From: Dysgonamonadaceae bacterium
Lineage (GTDB): Bacteria > Bacteroidota > Bacteroidia > Bacteroidales > Azobacteroidaceae
NCBI GenBank assembly: GCA_031256775.1
Contig: JAIRPX010000107.1
Location: 1-48,659, forward strand
Direction of reading: 5' to 3'
Length of the DNA stretch: 48,659 nucleotides
The position numbers were made by a program, and so were the translations under genes. Position 1 is the first letter of the stretch. Each line of letters opens with the position of its first letter. Of the stretch, positions 28,709-37,960 are shown one piece after another. The notes beneath the pieces are model-generated. The model did no database searches. It was given only the letters and a program-made list of their open reading frames with translations, and had not been told where the DNA came from.

Positions 28709-31084
28709 TTATTTCAATATATATAAAGTTTTCACAGCATTTACTTTTCCTGAAGAATAGATATTCCTCACAATATAAATGCCGGTAGCAGTCGGACGAT
28801 TTACTTCTACGCCTTGCAGGGTATAGTATTTCGTAGCGATTATCGTGCCGTTAGCTTCATCTAAAGCCGGATTCTGAATACCGGTTGCAGGATCTACAGC
28901 CGTGAAAATCAACAAGTTGCCACTATCGTCAACAATGTACAAACCGATACTGCCATCGCCGTTAGCCCCGCCATAGTCGTTAAGATAGGCATAAGCAGCA
29001 TCACCGTCATCTTTGCCAATGATTTTAAGCTGCCATTTTGAATTAGCGTTCTGACGTTTGAACAGGAATTTGTCGCCAAAAGCAGCTTCTTCTACAAGTA
29101 CCAGATAGCTGGTAGTTGCGCTAACGCTAACCGTATCAAACAACGCTGCGCCACCGGTACGGTTGATAATCTGATAGCCGTTTGTCCAGTCGCCAACGAA
29201 TTTCCATTGTTGTTTGTAAGCCGAAGTTTTTACGTCTTCGTCTTCTTCGTTTTCGTCAATAACAATTTTATCGCGCTGCATGATTTTTCCGTCGATATCT
29301 TCTGCCGTCCATGCCAGGCTGGATTTCCTGTTGAACTGGATATAATACCAGATTTCATTGTCGTCGGTACTGAACAACGGCAAACCAAGAGCGGAATTAC
29401 CTGTAAGAGCTACTGTTATATCGTCTGCTCCTGCACTGCTCAAAGTCAGCGTGGCTGCATAATTTTTAGCTTCTGTGGGAGAGAACGTAACAGTCAGTTC
29501 GCCTCCTTCGCTCGGTAATGAAGCCGGAGAAACCGAAAATACAGATGCATCTGCTCCTGAAATAACGGCATTAATGTTGCCAGTTGTTCTAAGAGCCATA
29601 ACATTAATCGTAGCAGTAACTGTTTCACGGGCAGGCACTTCAAGTGCAAGTGAACTTACAGAAGCCGTAATTGCCGGTTTGTCGGCGGCAATAAATACCA
29701 GCCTGTTACCTGAATCGTCCTTGCTGTAATTGCAAATAAACTTTCCCTGATAATCGTTAATATACTTGGCATAGTCAGCGTTATAAAATTGCCAGTCGGA
29801 TGTTGCGCCGAAACGTATAAATTCAAACGTATCGCCATAACCTCCAGTACGTACAATATAACGATTTCCAGGTACGGAAGAACCATCAATAACAGAATCG
29901 GCTGGGCAGTAAGTAATTTCCTTTCCTCCGTATTTTCCAACTTTATTGACTAAATAAAAACCGTTTGCCCAGTCGCCACAGATCTTCCATTCCATGTCGT
30001 CTCTCAGGGCGTTGGCTTTCAATGTATCCTGTATCAGCATCCGCGTAGTATCGCTGAGCGCCCATACAAGATTGGATGAAGCTCTTCTATAGAACTGGAT
30101 ATAATACCAGTGTTCGTCAGAATTATCTTCCGAGCTGATCAGCGGCAAATCGGTTTCGTCGATAGCATTTCCTGACAGGCGAACAATAACAGGTTCGGCT
30201 GTTCCGCCGGACAAAACCAGATTAGCGCTGTATTTGCGCTTTTCAGAAGGAGTGAAAGTAAGAGTCAGTTCGCCAGCTCCAGGCAGAGTAGTAGCGCCTT
30301 CGATTCCAAAATACTGAGCATCAGCACCTTCAATAGTGGCATTAATTCCCGCCGTTTCCAGATTGAAACTGGATATTCCGCTAAAAACTGTCTTCTTTGT
30401 ATAACCGGAAAACGTTTCCATGCTTACAGAATCAACGGCAACTACAATCGTCTGTTTTTCCGCATAAATGAACTGTACTCTGAATCCGTCGTCAGCAAAG
30501 CCATAGTTACAAACATCCCGCCATGGATAAGCGTCGTTTTTTGCCCTGTCGTTCATAAAACTGGTCGCGCCAAGGGTTGGATTAATAATCACCCAGTCAA
30601 GAGCGCCTGTCCAGTCCCAGCTATTTCCCTTGCTGCTCGCCAAACGAAGCGTTGTGGAGCTTCCATTAGGGTCAACAATATAATTGCCGCCTCTAATTCC
30701 TTTTTCTGCAACCTCAGTTGCCGCATAAGCCACTTTGTAACCGGTAGCCCTGTTTTCGATATAAAAAGCGTCAATATCGCCCACTAATTTCCAGTGTTGA
30801 TCGTATTTATCAACATCTTTTTTAGCAAGCTGCTTAATCGACCACGAATTAGGATCGGAAGTATAATCCGTTGTCCACACTAAATTGTTATTAGCCTGTC
30901 GTCCAAAGCGTATATAATACCATACATCATTAGAACCATCGACAGAGCTAAATTCAGGTTCCGCCAAACCTTCAGCCGTAGAGCTTTTCAACGGAACGCC
31001 CGACTGTGTTTTGCCTGAGGCAAAACTTCCTACTGTAGCAATTAACAGCAGAAACAAAATTGAAAAAGAAAACTTTTTCTGCAT
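28709..31084 (-). CDS. Secreted repeat protein with three ricin-like and two ASH-like modules
   Basis: I place the start at the ATG at 31084 (791 residues), because MQKKFSFSILFLLLIATVGS is then a clean signal peptide. An in-frame ATG at 31114 would add ten unhelpful residues. The modules are ricin-like A (about 45-215; WYYIRFGRQANNNLVW), ASH-like (218-320), ricin-like B (325-485), ASH-like (485-580), ricin-like C (582-750) and the tail (KYYTLQGVEVNRP, GIYIVRNIYSSG). Ricin-like B and C and the second ASH module are near-identical to those of the 753-residue protein. It follows the second SusD gene after a 218-bp gap that holds a palindromic element, so it may start its own transcript. Confidence 0.8.
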   Translation of the reverse strand: MQKKFSFSILFLLLIATVGSFASGKTQSGVPLKSSTAEGLAEPEFSSVDGSNDVWYYIRFGRQANNNLVWTTDYTSDPNSWSIKQLAKKDVDKYDQHWKLVGDIDAFYIENRATGYKVAYAATEVAEKGIRGGNYIVDPNGSSTTLRLASSKGNSWDWTGALDWVIINPTLGATSFMNDRAKNDAYPWRDVCNYGFADDGFRVQFIYAEKQTIVVAVDSVSMETFSGYTKKTVFSGISSFNLETAGINATIEGADAQYFGIEGATTLPGAGELTLTFTPSEKRKYSANLVLSGGTAEPVIVRLSGNAIDETDLPLISSEDNSDEHWYYIQFYRRASSNLVWALSDTTRMLIQDTLKANALRDDMEWKICGDWANGFYLVNKVGKYGGKEITYCPADSVIDGSSVPGNRYIVRTGGYGDTFEFIRFGATSDWQFYNADYAKYINDYQGKFICNYSKDDSGNRLVFIAADKPAITASVSSLALEVPARETVTATINVMALRTTGNINAVISGADASVFSVSPASLPSEGGELTVTFSPTEAKNYAATLTLSSAGADDITVALTGNSALGLPLFSTDDNEIWYYIQFNRKSSLAWTAEDIDGKIMQRDKIVIDENEEDEDVKTSAYKQQWKFVGDWTNGYQIINRTGGAALFDTVSVSATTSYLVLVEEAAFGDKFLFKRQNANSKWQLKIIGKDDGDAAYAYLNDYGGANGDGSIGLYIVDDSGNLLIFTAVDPATGIQNPALDEANGTIIATKYYTLQGVEVNRPTATGIYIVRNIYSSGKVNAVKTLYILK

Positions 31085-31131
31085 AATTTCAAAAATTAAA
31101 AAATTAATAATCATTTATCTATTTATTTATT

Positions 31132-31292
31132 TATACTCTGCACGGTTTTGTGCAACGTTATTGCGAAAGCTAAGCCTGAAGCAATCCACTACTAAAAAAC
31201 TGATAACTAAAAACTAAAAACTGATAACTATTTTCTGGATTGCTTCGCTAACGCACGCAACAACGATGCACAATTAAACCGCGTAAAATATA
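31132..31292. repeat. Palindromic intergenic element, copy 7 (both ends present), between SusD and the repeat-protein genes
   Basis: It begins TATACTCTGCACGGTTTTG, passes GAAGCAATCCA, a CTGATAACTAAAAA filler and CTGGATTGCTTCGCTAACG, and ends AAACCGCGTAAAATATA. It starts 10 bp after the SusD stop (minus-strand direction) and ends about 50 bp before the next start. This placement matches copy 6: directly 3' of a gene inside the run. Confidence 0.82.
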
Positions 31293-31302
31293 TTTTATTC
31301 AT

Positions 31303-33069
31303 TTATTTTTTGGGAGCCGGAATAAACCAGTTGTTTCTATTCATTAACTTGCTTTCCAGAGCCGGATTGCGGCGCCCTACCCATTTTGCCAGGAAGGTCT
31401 CCCCTCCCCTGCGGATTGAAAAACGCATCAGGTCGTGGAAACGATTGCCTTCAAAAGCGGATTCCAGTCCGAGTTCCTTGCAAATCATAGCGTCAACAAA
31501 AAGGATGGAATCATTCTTGTTTGCCAAGCTCTTCGGGAAGCCGTAATACATAAGGTTTTCTTCAAGCGTTTCAGGAGTAAAGGCATAATAAATGCTGTCT
31601 TCTTCGATATCGCCAGATCCACGCCTGTGCATTCCCCTTTGCGTCTGATTACCCGTGAGTGAATACCTGTCATCAGTGAAATCGCAGTACCAATTAGGAG
31701 AGACGGGTATTTCGTCTTTGGATATTTTTGTCGAATCATTTAATATTTCTTTTCTCAATCCATATTTCAATATACCAAATGCAAGAGACGGTTTACCCAT
31801 TCCATTCAAGGCTTCGGCATAACGCAAATAGAGCGTTCCCACCCTGTAAATAAATGCCGAATTACCTATCCAAGTGTTTTCATTATTACCGGAAACACTT
31901 ATTTTGCTATATTTAGCGATATAAGGCAAAGAATCCGACGTATAATATGAGTAAGAACCTTTAACTTCATTATTGCCATCGTTATAGACGTTGCAAAATC
32001 CACGCAAATCGCCTCGATTATAATACATTTCCCTATCATTTTCTACATAGTAGAAATACTTTTCATTACTCCACAAATCTATCGCCGCCTGCGCTGGTTT
32101 GAGATGATAGTAAATATCATTGTTTGTAAGCGGCAGAGTCAATTTGCTAAGCGTAGGTATTTCTAACGTTGCATCATAAAGAATTAAGCTAAGCGTTTCA
32201 TTTCTATCTGCCAATACCATATCTCCATACGAGCCAGTATTGCCTTGAAAATCCACAGTCAAATAGCGACTTAAATAGTTACCGCCTCCTAAGAAATAAG
32301 CTGCAGTATTTTCCCGAATCAGCCTGTAATAAATCGCGGCTGCCTCTTCATAATAAAAAGCGCTACCGGTAGTTGCTCCAAGCCAGAGAAGAATATCGCT
32401 TCTAAGCAACGAATTTGGAATAATAAGTTGAGTAAAAGGTCTGTCGCTAACATTTCCATATTTTGGATATTCTATTTCTGCATAAGGAGTTATATCGTCA
32501 AGCAATTTTTTCAGCAAAGGCTCCCATGCAATCTCTTCTGTTTTAACTTTTCCATTCATGTCGTCAACCGTAAGAATCGGATCTTCAAACCATATAGCTT
32601 TTCCGTAGTTCAGACCCAATTGCAGGTAAACCCATGCCCGTATAGCTTTCACAGCGGCATATTCGCCAAGCATAACCCTGTTGCCTGACGAAACAATAGT
32701 TGTATCCACATTTTTCAGGTAATAGTTGCAATTATTAATTACTGCATAATATTCCCTGTCTGATAAATATGAATTATCATCCGCAAATTCAAAATTGCTT
32801 ATCGCCTTAAAATTCAGGCTGGCGCGGCTTGTAACGTCCATCAAGTCGCCGCGCAACTCTCCCAGTACGACATACTTTTCGCCCAATGGCTGCAACTGTT
32901 TAAGGATGCCCACTAAGGAATAAAGAGAGTCGTTTGCAGAATCGAAACGCTTGTTGGCTGCATCTATATAACGGCTGGAATCGGTTTCCAGCATATCTGC
33001 ACAAGCTGTAAACAAACAGGAACCAATCAGCGTTACCGCCCAGAAATATATTTTTATCTTATTTTTCAT
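31303..33069 (-). CDS. SusD/RagB-family surface lipoprotein, pair 1
   Basis: The 588-residue lipoprotein has lipobox LFTAC with Cys23. The SusD-type helical fold is indicated by AVINNCNYYLKNVD, VKAIRAWVYLQLGLNYGKAI (TPR-like), LYLRYAEALNGMG, and the C-terminal FEGNRFHDLMRFSIRRGGET, RNPALESKLMNRNNWFIPAP. SusD proteins are surface lids that bind substrate over a SusC channel. It lies 20 bp after its SusC partner, and the pair can be assigned to one uptake unit. The substrate is unknown. Similarity to the second SusD is low by eye, so the two pairs probably take different ligands. Confidence 0.92.
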   Translation of the reverse strand: MKNKIKIYFWAVTLIGSCLFTACADMLETDSSRYIDAANKRFDSANDSLYSLVGILKQLQPLGEKYVVLGELRGDLMDVTSRASLNFKAISNFEFADDNSYLSDREYYAVINNCNYYLKNVDTTIVSSGNRVMLGEYAAVKAIRAWVYLQLGLNYGKAIWFEDPILTVDDMNGKVKTEEIAWEPLLKKLLDDITPYAEIEYPKYGNVSDRPFTQLIIPNSLLRSDILLWLGATTGSAFYYEEAAAIYYRLIRENTAAYFLGGGNYLSRYLTVDFQGNTGSYGDMVLADRNETLSLILYDATLEIPTLSKLTLPLTNNDIYYHLKPAQAAIDLWSNEKYFYYVENDREMYYNRGDLRGFCNVYNDGNNEVKGSYSYYTSDSLPYIAKYSKISVSGNNENTWIGNSAFIYRVGTLYLRYAEALNGMGKPSLAFGILKYGLRKEILNDSTKISKDEIPVSPNWYCDFTDDRYSLTGNQTQRGMHRRGSGDIEEDSIYYAFTPETLEENLMYYGFPKSLANKNDSILFVDAMICKELGLESAFEGNRFHDLMRFSIRRGGETFLAKWVGRRNPALESKLMNRNNWFIPAPKK

Positions 33070-33089
33070 ATCTATACTGATTTACTTTT

Positions 33090-36000
33090 TTATAAATTGA
33101 TTTTTATACCCATAAAATAACTTCTTCCCTGCGGCATTAAACCGGCGTCGATACCCTGATACAGCACTCCGCTATTCATTGAAAATTCGGGATCGCTGCC
33201 CAGATATTTCGACCATGTTATCAGGTTGTTTGCAGAAGCCCACAAAGTAATTCCTTTGATATAAATCGAATTAACCGGAATATCGCAGGAAAGCGTAACA
33301 GTTTTCAGGCGAATGTAGGAACCGTCTTCAATCCAGCGGTCGGAAAACACGTTGTTGCCCATAGGATCGGCATAAACGGCTCGCGGGATATTAGTTACCT
33401 GTCCTTCTGTTGTCCAGCGATTTGTCATTGCCCGCGTCTGGTTATAGAAAGTCGCTCCCGATTCTAATTGCGAGCGCATGTAGTTATACACATCGTTGCC
33501 ATAAGAATAGGTAAACAGCGCATCCAGAGTGAAATTTTTCACTTTCAAACGGCTAACTATGTTACCGTAAAAATCAGGATTCGGATCGCCTATAACCTGT
33601 CTGTCGTCTTTACACGCAACACCATTGAAAACGCCGTTTCTTGTTGTGATAATCCCATTGTGGTCGGGATCGTCAAACCAAACGTCGCCTGCGCTGTAAG
33701 GAGAAAGCAAACCATTTTCATTCAGTTTATTCAAACCGACTGTTTCAGCTTCTTTCGTTGTTGAAAATACGCCCTTAGTTTTGTAGCCATAGAATACGCC
33801 TGCCGGACGACCAACGGCTGTAAGAACCGAACCGTTCAGAATTTCTGTAATATAATCGCCATCGGGCAAAGCAGTTATCTCATTCTTATAATGACCGATG
33901 CTTCCGCCCAATTCCCATTTCACAGACCGGATATTCAATAATTTGGCAGTAAGTTCAATTTCATAGCCCGCATTTTTCAATGCTCCGGCGTTGCTCCAGT
34001 AATAGTCGATGCCAGCGGTATGTTCCAGCGCTTTTTGCGTCAACAGATTATCAGTTTGACTGGAAAAAATGTCGGCAGACAGTAGCAGTCGTTCATTCAG
34101 CAGATGCACGTCGATACCGGCGCCAGCCTTAGCTGAAGTTTCCCATTCAATGGCTTTGTTCTGGATATTAGCGATTTGCAAACCTGTTGCCCCACCCATA
34201 TAATAAACAGATTCCAGATATGAGCGGTTGGCGCGGACGTCGATTCCGTCATTTCCCGTCAAACCGTATGAAGCACGCAGTTTCAGGAAGTTAATAACCG
34301 GCAAACTGCTCATGAAATTTTCAGAAGACACAATCCATGCCCCGCTTGCGGAAGGAAAGAGCGCCCAGCGCGTGCCTCCCATACCGAATCCGCCTTTTGT
34401 TTCCTGTCCGAAACGCGAAGAAGCATCGGCGGAAGCCGTCAATGAAATAATGTACTTGTGTTTGAAGTTATAATCAACATTGCCATACCACGACATGGAT
34501 TTCCACTGCTTGTTGTCGCCTATTATTTTCTTAACGCCTACACCGTCGGTCAATACCTTAACATTATCGTTTCCAGTGTTATATCCTGAAGGCAAATCCC
34601 ATTCATAAACATCTGTAGAATAGCGGAAACCTCCCCAGAAATTAAAATGATTTGTTTTATTAATGTCAAAGTTCCATTTAAGATAGGCTTCCGAGAAAAG
34701 CGAACTTTGCCTTTGCGACAAATCCCTTACTTCATTTACGTATGCATCGACAAATTGCGAAACCTTTTTTGGCGCAACTCCAAATTCAGGAATAAAAAAC
34801 GATTCCTTTACGCGATGCAGGCGATAATTGAAAATCGCGCCTGCAAGCAGATTGCTGTTAAATTTAAACCATGGATTTATCTTGAAAGAAAACAGCATCC
34901 GTGAAGAAGAGCCGATGGCTTTATCCGTCAAAACAACAGGATTGGACATGGGCGACTGGGGATTCATTGCATCGTAATCGGAAAAACGCTGTGAGCGCGT
35001 GCCGTCTTCCGTCATAATATAAGGCGACAAAAGCGGAGATTTCGCCAAAGCAATGAATCCTGGCGATGTATTAATGTCCACGCCATCGTCGCGTAAATCG
35101 CGCATGGTTTGAGAAACGGCAAGATCAACTTTGCTAAACAAACGCGAAGACAAATTTATGTCTGAATTGAAGCGGGCATTCATACGCTGCAACGAGGTAT
35201 TCTTCAAAACTCCTGCATTGGTCGTATAACCCATAGACAGGTTATAGAGCGCCACATCGTCGCCACCGCTAACTCCAAGCGAATAGTTCTGTAAAAAACC
35301 ATCCTGATAAACTTCGTCAGCCCAGTTCGTACTGTTGTGATAATTCCAGTATCCCGACGACATATTATCATCTAAGAATGGAAAATCTCTCAAAATCCTT
35401 GATTCCCAAGGATTTAAAAAGTTGCGCGATTGATAAAAACCGTTTACCTGATTGCTGGCAAAAATTTTATATTGAGAGGCGTCCATCATTTTTGGCAATG
35501 TTGGACGGGCATTTACGCCCCATGAGAGATTTGCAGTTATTTTCGTTGCTAATTCTTTTCCTCTCACGGTATTAATCAGAATGACTCCGTTGGAGGCTTT
35601 GCTGCCGTAAACAGAATTACCGTCTTTCAATATCGTAATGCTTTCAATATCTTTTGTTTCGATATTTGCCAGCGGATTGGAAAAATACCCCTGATGGATA
35701 GATGCTGCATCAAGCTGGTTGTCAAAAACCACCCCGTCAACAACAAACAGAGGCATAGAGCTGGCGTTAAGTGAATTAAACCCGCGAATAAACATGGAAG
35801 CGCCTATGCCTACAGCGCCTGAGCGCGTAATTGTGCGAACAGAGCCGCCCAACCTGGCTTGAATATCCGATTCTATGGAAAATGCCGTAGAGTTGTCATA
35901 ACCGGAAGCATCGCTTTCCGACTGCGTATTTTCTGTTCTACGCAGATTGCCCGACAAGGATTCAACATTTTCGTAGCCCGAAGCAAAAGCGCTGGAATAA

Positions 36001-36299
36001 AGCACTATGTCTATCGACTGACGTCCCTGCAAGGGTATTTCCCGCTGAGCATAATCGGGAGCATTGACAATTAATACATCCGACAGGGAAAATACCTTGA
36101 TCGTGTAAACGCCATTTTCGTCGGTGATTGAAGAAGCGGAATGTTCCGCCGTTTTCACTTTTACGCCCATTAGCAGCCGCTGAGTAACAGCGTCTTTAAC
36201 TGTGCCGGTAACACTTATTTCCTGCGCCTCCAAACGTATTCCGGTAAGGAACAGCATGATTGTCATGCCGACGCTAATTATGAATTTATTTTTTTTCAT
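33090..36299 (-). CDS. SusC/RagA-family TonB-dependent outer-membrane transporter, pair 1
   Basis: The 1069-residue protein has a signal peptide (about 1-25, ending RLEAQ). A carboxypeptidase-regulatory-like domain follows (28-101; VTGTVKDAVTQRLLMGVKV, DENGVYTI). The plug (about 135-245) includes ASMFIRGFNSLNASSMPLFV, VDGVVF, and ESITILKDGNSVYGSKASNG. The barrel ends SYFMGIKINL. The segment 102-135 has no VVVVGY- or EVVVVA-like TonB box, unlike pair 2. It imports substrate using TonB energy. It begins 27 bp after a FAS1 lipoprotein and ends 20 bp before its SusD. Confidence 0.93.
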   Translation of the reverse strand: MKKNKFIISVGMTIMLFLTGIRLEAQEISVTGTVKDAVTQRLLMGVKVKTAEHSASSITDENGVYTIKVFSLSDVLIVNAPDYAQREIPLQGRQSIDIVLYSSAFASGYENVESLSGNLRRTENTQSESDASGYDNSTAFSIESDIQARLGGSVRTITRSGAVGIGASMFIRGFNSLNASSMPLFVVDGVVFDNQLDAASIHQGYFSNPLANIETKDIESITILKDGNSVYGSKASNGVILINTVRGKELATKITANLSWGVNARPTLPKMMDASQYKIFASNQVNGFYQSRNFLNPWESRILRDFPFLDDNMSSGYWNYHNSTNWADEVYQDGFLQNYSLGVSGGDDVALYNLSMGYTTNAGVLKNTSLQRMNARFNSDINLSSRLFSKVDLAVSQTMRDLRDDGVDINTSPGFIALAKSPLLSPYIMTEDGTRSQRFSDYDAMNPQSPMSNPVVLTDKAIGSSSRMLFSFKINPWFKFNSNLLAGAIFNYRLHRVKESFFIPEFGVAPKKVSQFVDAYVNEVRDLSQRQSSLFSEAYLKWNFDINKTNHFNFWGGFRYSTDVYEWDLPSGYNTGNDNVKVLTDGVGVKKIIGDNKQWKSMSWYGNVDYNFKHKYIISLTASADASSRFGQETKGGFGMGGTRWALFPSASGAWIVSSENFMSSLPVINFLKLRASYGLTGNDGIDVRANRSYLESVYYMGGATGLQIANIQNKAIEWETSAKAGAGIDVHLLNERLLLSADIFSSQTDNLLTQKALEHTAGIDYYWSNAGALKNAGYEIELTAKLLNIRSVKWELGGSIGHYKNEITALPDGDYITEILNGSVLTAVGRPAGVFYGYKTKGVFSTTKEAETVGLNKLNENGLLSPYSAGDVWFDDPDHNGIITTRNGVFNGVACKDDRQVIGDPNPDFYGNIVSRLKVKNFTLDALFTYSYGNDVYNYMRSQLESGATFYNQTRAMTNRWTTEGQVTNIPRAVYADPMGNNVFSDRWIEDGSYIRLKTVTLSCDIPVNSIYIKGITLWASANNLITWSKYLGSDPEFSMNSGVLYQGIDAGLMPQGRSYFMGIKINL

Positions 36300-36326
36300 G
36301 CGAACTAATTTTATTATTGATAGACA

Positions 36327-37937
36327 TTATAGCGATGGCGTTAACAAAATATAATCTATATTTGCCCTGTTGCTAAACTTGCCGGTATTAAGATCGGCGC
36401 GAGAAGGCGTCAACTGCAACCTGAGCCGAAAAACATTGCTTTCTTCATTGAAGCAGGCGTAGGGAAATTCGTATCCTTCAACCCCTTTTATATCCGATAT
36501 GCCATACGGCTTAGTTACAAACGATGCGCTTGAATTACCGAAAGAAGCAACAGTTTTCCATGCCTTGTCGTCGTCTTTTGAAGTAACCCTGTCCCATTCC
36601 TGTATCTGGAAATATATCCTTGTGACCAGCGAGTCGGTACTGCCGGCGACAACTACAGAAGGCGCCAAAGTTATACAGTGAATATCATATTTTGCAGCCA
36701 GGACATTTGGCAACTCAAAAGATATTGCAGGAAGGTCGCTTGTTGCAGTGCCTTTAAGCGACAGGTAGCCGCCGCTTGATATTACAGCGTTATCCCAGTT
36801 ATAGAGATTAGTAATTTTTCCCCTGTCGCGACCTTCGTTATGGTACCTTCCAAGTGCATATTCGGCTTCTATTTTAATAGGTTTGATGCACGATTCATTT
36901 ATGGCATAATTCAATTTAGAAACCGGATAAGCCAAACCGTTGCTGAGGTTTACAGGCTGGCTGCCCACAAACAGATGCACCGGATCATACACTACCAGAT
37001 CGCGAGTTGTTACAAGCGAATCATATCTCTCCGGTCGAGTAATCCTCTGTCGGAAAACCAAATCCTGTATCAGCGAATATTTTGCATTCGTTGTTTGAAC
37101 GGAATCTACGTTATCAACCAGAGGGGACGGACGGAAATAGGGATAATTGTTGTTATAGGCTTCTATCCACGCCGTATTGTCAGGCACAATCATAGTATAT
37201 ACGCTGTCCTCGTCGTTGAGAGAACCTATGCCTTTTGCTCCTTGATATGTGTCCCACAAAGTATTTATATCTTGGAATACCGAATCATAAACAGCCAGTC
37301 CTTCTTCATTGTAATCGACAAGTTTTGAACGGTTTCGTATAAACTCCCGCTTGTCAAAAAAGTGCATATAGGCGCTGATTGAATCGTACCCCGGCAAATC
37401 TAAAAACTGCCACAGATTTGGGGTAAACGGTATTCTTTCCTTCACAGTGTGCAGGATTCCATTCCTTGCAGCAATATTTTTTTGAGAAAGTTCGATACCT
37501 GCCAAAGAGTAAACTTCGCCGGAGCGTTCAAACATCAATTTTTTGGCGTTTGTCATATAAATATCCTTACTTTGACCAATCAATCCCGATGCGGGAAAGA
37601 GGAAGCGGGCAAGATGATTGTTAACAACCTCCGTCACCATTGCCATATTGCTTGTGTCAATACCGGCAAGCGCTTCATTTTCAGGCGCCCATACGGTATA
37701 TGACTGCTCGCCCGACAACATGCGGTCGCAGGACGTTTTTCTCAACATCGCGGCAAAAACCGACAATTCCGGTTTCTCCGAAATTATTTCCCAAAGCGAA
37801 ACCCTGTCCGCAACATCGTCGCTTACATTGTAATGATCTTCAACCGATTCGGAACAGGACGCAATTCCAGCCATGCAGACGAGAAGAGCCGCCATTCCGT
37901 ACAATATGTTTATTTTTATATTTTTAATATTCTTCAT
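36327..37937 (-). CDS. FAS1 (fasciclin) domain lipoprotein with C-terminal beta-sandwich
   Basis: The 536-residue lipoprotein has lipobox GIASC with Cys28. Two FAS1-like domains cover about 45-175 (ELSVFAAMLRKTSCDRML, YTVWAPENEAL, VVNNHLARFL, NGILHTVKERIPF) and 176-350 (YTMIVPDNTAWIEAYNN). The C-terminal 180 residues (from about 355, IEAEYALGRYHNEG, to ANIDYILLTPSL) form a predicted beta-sandwich like carbohydrate-binding modules. FAS1 domains mediate adhesion in many organisms, and in Bacteroidetes they are often neighbours of SusCD. It lies 23 bp after the other two-FAS1 lipoprotein and 27 bp before SusC pair 1, so it may be a surface glycan-binding protein of that unit. Confidence 0.85.
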   Translation of the reverse strand: MKNIKNIKINILYGMAALLVCMAGIASCSESVEDHYNVSDDVADRVSLWEIISEKPELSVFAAMLRKTSCDRMLSGEQSYTVWAPENEALAGIDTSNMAMVTEVVNNHLARFLFPASGLIGQSKDIYMTNAKKLMFERSGEVYSLAGIELSQKNIAARNGILHTVKERIPFTPNLWQFLDLPGYDSISAYMHFFDKREFIRNRSKLVDYNEEGLAVYDSVFQDINTLWDTYQGAKGIGSLNDEDSVYTMIVPDNTAWIEAYNNNYPYFRPSPLVDNVDSVQTTNAKYSLIQDLVFRQRITRPERYDSLVTTRDLVVYDPVHLFVGSQPVNLSNGLAYPVSKLNYAINESCIKPIKIEAEYALGRYHNEGRDRGKITNLYNWDNAVISSGGYLSLKGTATSDLPAISFELPNVLAAKYDIHCITLAPSVVVAGSTDSLVTRIYFQIQEWDRVTSKDDDKAWKTVASFGNSSASFVTKPYGISDIKGVEGYEFPYACFNEESNVFRLRLQLTPSRADLNTGKFSNRANIDYILLTPSL

Positions 37938-37960
37938 TGCTATTGTTTTTTTAAAGTATG

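Noticed and set aside
16286-31084. Glycoside hydrolase catalytic domains in the large repeat proteins
   Set aside because: No catalytic motif or barrel-like segment could be seen. The sequence is accounted for by repeated beta modules, a LamG-like domain and short tails.
31085-31114. Upstream in-frame ATG for the 791-residue repeat protein
   Set aside because: It adds ten residues that would disrupt the signal peptide. The ATG at 31084 starts with a typical basic n-region.
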